This document shows positions 57,681 through 64,000 of a DNA stretch of 64,000 bases, piece after piece. Location: contig CABIWW010000005.1 of the NCBI GenBank assembly GCA_902362435.1, positions 94,937 to 158,936 of the forward strand. The letters are read 5' to 3'. The stretch's first letter is position 1; each line of letters begins with the position of its first letter. Source of the stretch: Eubacteriaceae bacterium. GTDB taxonomy: Bacteria; Bacillota; Clostridia; Peptostreptococcales; Anaerovoracaceae. Below the pieces are notes generated by a model. It saw only the letters and a list, made by a program, of their open reading frames with translations, was not told the DNA's origin and ran no database searches. A program made the translations under genes and the position numbers.

Positions 57681-57831
57681 TGATGTGTTCCATGCCTTTT
57701 GATTCCGGTTTTGCCGCTTCCTTGGCAACCTTCATTCGAAGTTCTCTGCTGTATTTCTTTTTTGACATTGTGTGTCCTCCTATCTGTTTACATTATACCA
57801 TGTTTTAACAAACTCTACTTTTTGGGGGACA
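57681..57831 (-). mobile_element. IS3-family left-end fragment with the start of orfA
   Basis: On the minus strand an end reading TGTCCCCCAAAAAGTAGAG (from 57831) is followed by a TATAAT box, AGGAGG and an ATG at 57768. It encodes MSKKKYSRELRMKVAKEAAK and then KGMEHI, typical of IS3-family OrfA. The frame then passes at about 57680 into the IS256 remnant, so only about 29 residues of OrfA remain and no orfB is present. Confidence 0.7.
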
Positions 57832-57950
57832 CGTCATTATTTGGAATTAATGTTGCTTTACCGATCTCTTTATATGCATATTCCAAAGAGCTGTATGATA
57901 TTACCTGTTTTTTTGGAAAAGCCCCGATTTTTTCATTTGCTAAGTGACTG

Positions 57951-58898
57951 CTATTTTTGAGAAATCACCGTATCCCTCAAAAACCATTCGGTAATATATT
58001 TTTCAAGAAATTCAAAGCATTCCTGCCGATTAGGATAGTACATATCCGTTTCCTGCTTCATGAAATCTCGGTACCAGTTGCGATGCTCCTTTGGCGTGCG
58101 TCCGTACCATTCTTTGAAAGCCGGGTAAAAGTATTTAGGGTCTGAAAAGCCGCAGGCGTAGGAGGCTTCGGCTATGGAAATATCGTCGGTAAGCATCAGA
58201 TGCTCGGTTTCGTATAAGCGGATGAACTTGAGTATGCTGCTGAAGCTCTTGACATTGGTTTTTCGTAGGAATTGGGAAGCATAGTTTTTACTTATGTTTT
58301 CTCTTTTTGCAATCTGTGATATGTTTATCTTCTTGTGGAAATTTTTATGACAGTAGGCCAGCATACGCTGAAAACGCTCATACATAACATCGTTAAAGTA
58401 TCCGTCGCTGTTAAAGTAGGTATAATAATTAAAATATCGCATCATAACTGCAATTATTTCATCTGCGGTCTTGCCGTAATCCGGATAAAAACCCACATCA
58501 TCGCCGTATTTCACATAGGCAAAGGAGAGAAGGGTACGTTCAAGCCATTTCAGGGAAGACTGCTGATAGGGATAGCTGTTGAAGCTTTCACAGGCAAAAA
58601 ATACATATTGTAAAAAGTCAAAGGGTTTGCTGACATTTGAAAGATTTATATGGCAAAAAAGTATAAGATTATCTTCATCCGAATGAAGGCAGTGTATATC
58701 CCTTGAATCTATGGAGCATATCTGATTTTCTTCAATAGTGAATTTTTGAAAGTTGGTAAACAGTGATACTTTACCTTTGAGACAGTACACAAATTCAAGA
58801 GACTTTTCGTGAAAATGCGGATTCATATGACGTACGCTGCATAGTTCTATATGTATCGGTGAGTTGTCGTATTTGATTTCTATATCCTTAATATCCAT
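57951..58898 (-). CDS. Cassette B AraC-family regulator
   Basis: A 315-residue homologue of the cassette A regulator with the same layout: cupin-like sensor (NPHFHEKSLEFVYCLKGKVSL), AraC helix-turn-helix domain at about 175-275 (ISIAEASYACGFSDPKYFYPAFKEWYGRTPKEHR) and an extra tail of about 40 residues. It is divergent from the permease gene. No Shine-Dalgarno precedes the ATG; a minus-strand promoter is placed so that transcription should start at or next to the start codon, suggesting a leaderless mRNA. Confidence 0.9.
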   Translation of the reverse strand: MDIKDIEIKYDNSPIHIELCSVRHMNPHFHEKSLEFVYCLKGKVSLFTNFQKFTIEENQICSIDSRDIHCLHSDEDNLILFCHINLSNVSKPFDFLQYVFFACESFNSYPYQQSSLKWLERTLLSFAYVKYGDDVGFYPDYGKTADEIIAVMMRYFNYYTYFNSDGYFNDVMYERFQRMLAYCHKNFHKKINISQIAKRENISKNYASQFLRKTNVKSFSSILKFIRLYETEHLMLTDDISIAEASYACGFSDPKYFYPAFKEWYGRTPKEHRNWYRDFMKQETDMYYPNRQECFEFLEKYITEWFLRDTVISQK

Positions 58899-58904
58899 AA
58901 CAAT

Positions 58905-58974
58905 ATTTTAAATCAAAGGACATTTATAGTCAAATATTATCAAAATAAAAGAATAATACAAAAAATTGACTATA
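58905..58974. promoter_or_regulatory. Divergent promoter region with a 9-base inverted repeat
   Basis: TATAGTCAA (58925-58933) and TTGACTATA (58966-58974) are perfect inverted repeats with centres 41 bases apart. On the minus strand the first supplies TTGACT, followed after 17 bases by TAAAAT (58910-58905), the araC promoter. On the plus strand the second supplies TTGACT for the permease, with TTAAAT at 18 bases. Both -35 boxes are thus within the symmetric sites. Confidence 0.55.
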
Positions 58975-59065
58975 GCTTTAAGCCTTTTCTTAAATGATAA
59001 TTAAAGAAGAAAATTGAAAATTTTTATTTATCGAACTAATTCAATTACTTTTAAGGAGGTATCTT

Positions 59066-60703
59066 ATGGAAAATCAAAATTCCGATTTGAGACAAAGTGG
59101 AGTTGCCGGACTTAAAAAACACAAAATGAGACCTATACAGATCGCATTTATGTTATTCTGTCTGGTTGCGGCGGGAGCTTTCGGTATCGAGGATATTATA
59201 TCCACCAGCGGCCCCGGACTCACCATCGCTATGCTGGTAATATTCGCCATTATTTGGGCGCATCCAATAAGTCAGGTAGTATCCGAGCTTAGCGCCATCA
59301 TGCCGGATGAAGGCGGTATCTATGTGTGGGTAAAGGCTGCTCTGGGAGAATTCTGGGGCTTTTGTATGGGCTGGTGGGGAACACTGTCCATATACCTGTC
59401 AACGGCAGTGTATGTTGTACTTATAACAGACTACGCTTCTGATTTTATACCTATACTTCAGGACGAGTGGATAGCATTTTTATTTAAGCTTGCAATCGTA
59501 TGCGTATTTATTATCATAAACCTGATGGGTCTTAAAGAAGTAAGCGCTGTAAACACCATACTATCTATTCTTATACTTGTAGCCTTTGGACTGGTAACTG
59601 TAGTGGGATTTGCCAACTGGGAATACAGCCCTGTTAAACCATTCACACCGGAAGGAATGTCGGTACTTGATTGTCTTGGAGGCAGTATATGCGTGGTTAT
59701 CTGGATGTACTGCGGATATGAATGCGTATCCAATATGGCGGGAGAGATAGAGAATCCTGAGGTAATTCCAAAGGGCTTTAGAATAGCCATGCCACTTATA
59801 GCCATAACCTACATACTTCCGACTATCGCAGGTCTTGTTTCCGTAGGAACCTGGCAGGACTGGGGAACGGAAGGTCTGGGATACGGCGATGTTCTCACTC
59901 AGTGCTTAGGATATGGCTGGGGAGTTGCGTTCCTTATAGTTGCAGTTGCATCACAGGCAGCTATCTTCAACTCATATATTGCCGCAGGCTCGAGAGGATT
60001 CTTCGTTATGGCGGATGACAATCTTTGCCCTAAATTCCTCGCAAAAGTCAGCAAGAAAAGAGGAGTTCCTGTGCTTTCCATACTGCTTCTTGCAGTAATG
60101 ACCATAGCAATGATGCAGTTTGACTTCTCTGTACTGCTGGTTATCGTAGGACCTTTGGCGCTTATGGTATATGTAATACTGGGTATTGCATTGCTGAAAA
60201 TCAGAAAAACGCATCCTGTAGAAGAAAGAAACTGCTGGTATATCAAGGGTAGCGATTTCAAAATAAAGGTATATGCGCTGGCTCCTATGATGATAGCCAT
60301 TATCGGACTTCTTGTAAACGGTACGGAATACTTCCTTTTAGGCTTCGTATCCATCGGTTCAGCCGTAGTATTCTACATCATATTCAAGCTGATGTACGGC
60401 GGTATGTATAAGATAGATCCGGAAAAATATCCGATAAACCCTAAGACAAGATTGGCAAAGGGAGATTTGCAGAGATTTGGCGCTTTTCTGCTGGCATTCG
60501 GAATTTATGCTCTGGTGGGAAGTGCATTCCTGACATGGTATGAAGGATCATGGGGACCTGAATACTATCTTGAAATGTACGGTTCGGGACTTATGAGCAA
60601 TTTCTGGCTTATGATAAAGGTAAGCGTAATCGGAGGCATTATAGGTACAGCAGCAGGAGCCATACTTATGATAATAGGCAAAAAGACGGATTCGACAAAA
60701 TAA
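59066..60703 (+). CDS. Cassette B APC-superfamily permease
   Basis: A 545-residue homologue of the cassette A permease, with the same helix pattern and key segments (AAGAFGIEDIISTSGPGLTI, DEGGIYVWVKAALGEFWGFCMGWWGT, SNMAGEIENPEVIPKGF). Both also share the C-terminal RLAKGD block followed by two further helices with a conserved SWYEG/TWYEG loop. It probably imports the substrate of the amidohydrolase 24 bases downstream. The ATG follows AAGGAGG. Confidence 0.88.
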   Translation: MENQNSDLRQSGVAGLKKHKMRPIQIAFMLFCLVAAGAFGIEDIISTSGPGLTIAMLVIFAIIWAHPISQVVSELSAIMPDEGGIYVWVKAALGEFWGFCMGWWGTLSIYLSTAVYVVLITDYASDFIPILQDEWIAFLFKLAIVCVFIIINLMGLKEVSAVNTILSILILVAFGLVTVVGFANWEYSPVKPFTPEGMSVLDCLGGSICVVIWMYCGYECVSNMAGEIENPEVIPKGFRIAMPLIAITYILPTIAGLVSVGTWQDWGTEGLGYGDVLTQCLGYGWGVAFLIVAVASQAAIFNSYIAAGSRGFFVMADDNLCPKFLAKVSKKRGVPVLSILLLAVMTIAMMQFDFSVLLVIVGPLALMVYVILGIALLKIRKTHPVEERNCWYIKGSDFKIKVYALAPMMIAIIGLLVNGTEYFLLGFVSIGSAVVFYIIFKLMYGGMYKIDPEKYPINPKTRLAKGDLQRFGAFLLAFGIYALVGSAFLTWYEGSWGPEYYLEMYGSGLMSNFWLMIKVSVIGGIIGTAAGAILMIIGKKTDSTK

Positions 60704-60727
60704 ATGATATATTAAAAGGAGACCATC

Positions 60728-62413
60728 ATGGAAAAAGCAAAATACATATTATATAACGGACGCTTTTACATTAGCAATGAAGAAAAGACATATGCCGAGG
60801 CTGTGGCGGTAGGAGACGGAAAATTCCTATGTGTGGGAACACTGCAGGAATGTGAGACCTATAAAGACGATGTAACTGAGATGAAAGACATGGAGGGCAG
60901 GCTTATCCTGCCCGGTCTCATCGACGGTCATACTCACCCCGAAACCATTGCCAAGAGCCGCTGGCGTGTTCAGATGCCGGAGTTTGAGACGAAGGAGGAA
61001 CTGCTGGAATTCGTAAAGGACTACTGCGATAAGCATCCTGTCAGCGAGGTTCCGTATTTCTTCGGGGAGTGCTATCCATCGACTATGTTTGATGAAAAGG
61101 GTCCCAGAAAGGAATGGATAGACGAGTATGTAAGCGACAGACCTGTTAGACTTCAGGATTTTACGGATCATGCCTGCTGGTATAATTCCAAGGCGCTGGA
61201 GCTTATGGGGATAACGGCGGATACTCCTGAAAAGGGTATTGCTCCGTTTTATCAGCGTGATGAAAACAATGAACCGACGGGCTGGGTTTTGGAGCCGATT
61301 CCGACAGATGGAGCTGAGGAGGTTATGTTTGATAAGATTGGCTGGCATCCTCCTACAGAGGTGACCGAAGAAACCATTATGCCGTTTCTGGATTTTCTCA
61401 ATGATTACGGAGTGATAGCCTTGATGGACGGCATAACCGAAGGCGAAGAGGCAATGAAGCTTTTCTATGAGCTGGACAAGGCGGGAAAGCTCAATATGTA
61501 TTACGAAGGAACCTGTATGCTGGATGAATTCGACAAGCTTGACGAATGTATAGCCGAAATCAGAAAATGGCAGGAAAACTATACAAGCGATCATGTAAGA
61601 ATACATACCATGAAATTTTTCCTGGATCAAACCAACGAGATGGGTACCGGAGCTTCGCTGGAGCCTCACAGAAACGATCCGACGGGTCAGAATTACGGTG
61701 AGCTTAACATGGGTGAAGAAGAACTGACAAAGGTACTTTTAAGACTCAACAGGGAAGGAATAGATCTGCATATACATGTAGTATGCGACCGTGGCTTCAG
61801 AACAGCATGCAATGCCTATGAGCGTGCAAAAGAGCAGGCGGCGGCAGTCAATGAGCCGTGGAAGATATATATGGAGCTTGCTCACTGTGAGCTTGTTCAT
61901 CCTGATGATATGGTAAGACCTGCGAAGCTGGGCATCATTATCAACTGGTCAACTCACTGGGCAGGTGGATATTTCGGTGAAGCGGCCATAGAATATCTGG
62001 GTAAAGAACGCTGGAACACTATGTACGACATGACTAAATTCATAGAAACGGGAGCTGTCGTAACATACAGCAGTGATGTTATAGGAATGAATGAGGAGCA
62101 TCGAGGAAACCCTTACTTCGGTATGGAAATATCGGCTACAAGAGTAGATCTTGAAGACCCGCTGGATCCCGAGCAGTATCCGGGAAGTGTAAGGCAGCCG
62201 GAGAGCGCAAAGCTTTCCGTTGAGGAAATGATAAGAGGTTATACGAGATACGGTGCAATACCTCTTCGCCTTGAGGATAAGCTGGGGACCATAGAAAAAG
62301 GCAAGATGGCAAACCTTGTAGTATTGGATAAGGATATCCTTACTATACCAAAGACGGACATACATACAATAAAGCCGGAAGCAGTTATGTTTGACGGTAA
62401 ATTCATCAGATAA
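60728..62413 (+). CDS. Cassette B amidohydrolase (YtcJ/Amidohydro_3 type)
   Basis: A 561-residue metal-dependent hydrolase of the same superfamily group as the cassette A enzyme but distant from it; by eye roughly a third or fewer of positions agree outside motifs. Ligands: HxH in DGHTHP (His68, His70), Lys in TMKFFLD, His in HIHVVCDRG, His in ELAHCELVH and Asp in TYSSDVIG. The C-terminal TIEKGKMANLVVLDKDI is typical. The substrate pocket segments differ (NWSTHWAGGYFGE here, CQPRWMIYDSD in A), so a different substrate is likely. It is cotranscribed with the permease. Confidence 0.88.
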   Translation: MEKAKYILYNGRFYISNEEKTYAEAVAVGDGKFLCVGTLQECETYKDDVTEMKDMEGRLILPGLIDGHTHPETIAKSRWRVQMPEFETKEELLEFVKDYCDKHPVSEVPYFFGECYPSTMFDEKGPRKEWIDEYVSDRPVRLQDFTDHACWYNSKALELMGITADTPEKGIAPFYQRDENNEPTGWVLEPIPTDGAEEVMFDKIGWHPPTEVTEETIMPFLDFLNDYGVIALMDGITEGEEAMKLFYELDKAGKLNMYYEGTCMLDEFDKLDECIAEIRKWQENYTSDHVRIHTMKFFLDQTNEMGTGASLEPHRNDPTGQNYGELNMGEEELTKVLLRLNREGIDLHIHVVCDRGFRTACNAYERAKEQAAAVNEPWKIYMELAHCELVHPDDMVRPAKLGIIINWSTHWAGGYFGEAAIEYLGKERWNTMYDMTKFIETGAVVTYSSDVIGMNEEHRGNPYFGMEISATRVDLEDPLDPEQYPGSVRQPESAKLSVEEMIRGYTRYGAIPLRLEDKLGTIEKGKMANLVVLDKDILTIPKTDIHTIKPEAVMFDGKFIR

Positions 62414-62467
62414 ATACCGTCTAAACAAAAGCAGACGGAATGTAAAATATATGCTGTAACGGTATAT

Positions 62468-62506
62468 GGCAAATCAGAGAAAAGGCTTAATGCTCTCTGA
62501 TTTGCC
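62468..62506. other. Perfect 13-base stem-loop between amidohydrolase and oxidoreductase
   Basis: GGCAAATCAGAGA (62468-62480) and TCTCTGATTTGCC (62494-62506), with a 13-base loop. There is no U-run on the plus strand, so partial termination or mRNA processing are equally possible. Confidence 0.6.
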
Positions 62507-62530
62507 GGGAATTATAGTCGATTGTTATGT

Positions 62531-62564
62531 AAATAGCTGTTTTTTTGAAAAGAAATAGCTGTTT
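62531..62564 (+). repeat. 12-base direct repeats 22 bases apart: candidate AraC operator
   Basis: AAATAGCTGTTT occurs at 62531-62542 and 62553-62564, on the same face of the helix two turns apart, as AraC-family dimers often require. It lies about 75-105 bases before the oxidoreductase start. Confidence 0.55.
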
Positions 62565-62636
62565 AATAGATAAAAAATCTAATTATATTGAATAATAAAG
62601 ACCTATTTATGAAGCAGAAAAGGAGTGAAAGTAATT

Positions 62637-63866
62637 ATGGGAAAGAAAATTCTTGTACTTGGAACAGGAGCACAGGGCTCAACGGTAGCTCAGAGAATGG
62701 ATGAAGAAGCAAACGTTGAAAAAATCATCTGTGCCGATGCGGATCATAAGGCAGTAGACGAGCTTGTTAAGATTTTAAAGAAGGCGGAAGGTGCATATGT
62801 TGACGCCAACGATGTTGACAGCATCATCAAGGCTGCCGAGGGCGTAGACCTTATCGTAAACGCTCTGCCTATCAGATTTGCACCTAAGGTTCTTGATGCG
62901 GCTCTTGCTGTAAAGGCAAACTATCAGGACTTTGCTGCAACCGACGTGCTTGACGAGTGGTGGCCTACCTGCGTACAGATTATGTATGACGAATACGGAA
63001 AGAAATTTAAGGAAATCGGCAAGATGGCAATTATCGGAACAGGCTCAGCTCCGGGAATGATGTGCGTAGCTACAAAGAGCAGCATGAGATATCTTGATAC
63101 ATGCGACGATATTCTGATGATGGTATACGAAGGCGTAGAAGCCAAGAGATTCTTACCGTTCTGGTGGTCGCCGTTTACAGCATTATCGGATATGACAGAC
63201 CCTACCTTTGCACTGAAGGACGGAGTTTTGGTTGAAACAGAGCCACATTCACTGCCTGTAACGAGACACTTCAAGGGCTGTGAAAAGCCTGTAACCCTTG
63301 TAGAGCATGCTCATGACGAGACGGTATACATGGGACTTAACAAGGATACACACTTTAAGGGAGCAAAGAACATAAACTTCAAGTACGGCGGAGTGGGAAT
63401 CGAATTTTCAACACCGCTTTACAGAGCAGGACTTCTCAAAAGAGAAGAAGAGACATACAAGGGACATACATTCATCCCATTTGATGTAATCGTAAGCCAC
63501 TTACCGCCTGCACCTAAGTATCACAATGAGATAAAGGAGATACTTGATGAAGGACTTGTAAAGGACGAAGGAGCCTTCGTAGTAGAGGCAACGGGAACCA
63601 AGGACGGAAAGAATGTCATGGTAGAAACATACCTTTATGCGCCGGGATGCGTAGAGTCCTTTGAGAGAGCAGGAATTACAGGCGAACAGTACCTGACAGG
63701 ACAGTGCGGATCGCTCTTTACGAAGATGTTCGTAAACGACGATTACACTCAGACAGGACTGATATCATCGGATATGCTGACATACGATGAATGCGATAAG
63801 TACATTGCATATGCGGCAGAGCTTGATATCACTCTCGAAACAGAGGTTAAGCCGCTCTCTCTGTAA
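62637..63866 (+). CDS. Cassette B saccharopine-dehydrogenase-like oxidoreductase
   Basis: A 409-residue NAD(P)-dependent enzyme of the saccharopine dehydrogenase/lysine 6-dehydrogenase group. The Rossmann motif GTGAQGS lies at residues 9-15, an acidic residue ends the second strand (ICADAD), and the catalytic/substrate domain starts near residue 125 with a second glycine-rich segment IIGTGSAPGMM. Family members form or oxidise C-N bonds at amino-acid carbons. It could act on the amine released by the amidohydrolase. AAAAGGAG is spaced for ATG 62637; a GTG 12 bases earlier overlaps the SD and is rejected. Its stop codon directly abuts the IS256 end at 63867. Confidence 0.88.
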   Translation: MGKKILVLGTGAQGSTVAQRMDEEANVEKIICADADHKAVDELVKILKKAEGAYVDANDVDSIIKAAEGVDLIVNALPIRFAPKVLDAALAVKANYQDFAATDVLDEWWPTCVQIMYDEYGKKFKEIGKMAIIGTGSAPGMMCVATKSSMRYLDTCDDILMMVYEGVEAKRFLPFWWSPFTALSDMTDPTFALKDGVLVETEPHSLPVTRHFKGCEKPVTLVEHAHDETVYMGLNKDTHFKGAKNINFKYGGVGIEFSTPLYRAGLLKREEETYKGHTFIPFDVIVSHLPPAPKYHNEIKEILDEGLVKDEGAFVVEATGTKDGKNVMVETYLYAPGCVESFERAGITGEQYLTGQCGSLFTKMFVNDDYTQTGLISSDMLTYDECDKYIAYAAELDITLETEVKPLSL

Positions 63867-64000
63867 GGGCGTGTCCAAAAATGTCTGTAAATAAAAATCC
63901 TATGGTAGCTAACTAACATAAGTATGAGCAAATTTGCTCCTTACGGTATAGAATACTGTATCCAGGATTTATTGCAAGAGAAGCCAGCCGGGCCATGGGG
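63867..64000 (-). mobile_element. IS256-family element entering from the right, inverted
   Basis: The terminal repeat begins GGGCGTGTCCAAAAATG at 63867. After about 48 bases follows an 86-base stretch identical, in inverse, to the downstream part of the IS256 copy at 56.2-57.7 kb. The transposase itself lies outside the window. An apparent ORF from ATG 63923 is the non-coding strand of this end. Confidence 0.75.
63915..64000 (-). repeat. 86-base segment, right member of an inverted pair
   Basis: Reverse complement of 57595-57680 without mismatch, continuing beyond the window edge. The pair encloses cassette B. Confidence 0.95.

Noticed and set aside
63923..64000. Open frame starting MSKFAPYGIEYC at the right edge
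   Set aside because: It lies in the end of the inverted IS256 copy, has no SD, and the same sequence at 57.6 kb is antisense to the region after the transposase gene.

Overview
The window looks like a chromosomal segment of an anaerobic Clostridia-type Firmicute. Support: strong AGGAGG-type ribosome-binding sites throughout, moderate G+C with heavy use of AGA/AGG and ATA codons, a group-B type [FeFe] hydrogenase, a TM1266-like hydrogenase regulator, a sodium-type ATP synthase c subunit and a 28-residue type I toxin. A relative of the Anaerovoracaceae (Clostridium cluster XIII) would fit, but that is inference. I found no rRNA, tRNA or CRISPR array.

Layout. 1-12.8 kb: a zinc-ribbon/coiled-coil membrane protein, a UPF0182 membrane protein, a large glutamine synthetase, serS, a stand-alone LOR/SDH-domain protein, an aminotransferase and a secreted NlpC/P60 hydrolase. 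13-20 kb: an iron alcohol dehydrogenase, a receiver-HPt protein, a prepilin peptidase, truA, dCMP deaminase, a TagO/WecA-type transferase and a MATE exporter. 20.1-26.9 kb: a complete atpIBEFHAGDC operon. 26.9-30.4 kb: TM1266 regulator, a type I toxin-antitoxin locus, a FeoB without its G domain, and a radical SAM protein. 30.4-37.6 kb: a putrescine aminotransferase behind a long regulatory region with a sigma-54-like element, scpAB, a D,D-carboxypeptidase, a PyrK-like flavoprotein and NhaC. 37.7-40.1 kb: an A+T-richer patch with a DUF4143 ATPase and a small secreted protein. 40.2-49.5 kb: a histidine kinase with its receiver-DUF2294 partner, the hydrogenase, a sodium:alanine symporter, rpsO and pnp.

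The accessory region, 49.6-64 kb, is the most interesting part. Two catabolic cassettes lie side by side. Each encodes a saccharopine-dehydrogenase-like oxidoreductase, a YtcJ-type amidohydrolase, an APC permease and an AraC regulator. Gene order is permuted between them. The oxidoreductases are about 95% identical in protein over the shared region, the permeases are clearly but less similar, and the amidohydrolases are distant. In cassette A an IS200-type element has removed the first third of the oxidoreductase gene. Cassette B lies between two inverted IS256-family copies; the second begins directly after the last stop codon and runs off the window. This suggests a mobile, modular import-and-hydrolysis pathway for an unidentified amide or amino compound. 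The substrate cannot be read from sequence.

The ATP synthase, NhaC, the alanine symporter and possibly the DUF2294 protein together suggest an energy metabolism that leans on sodium.
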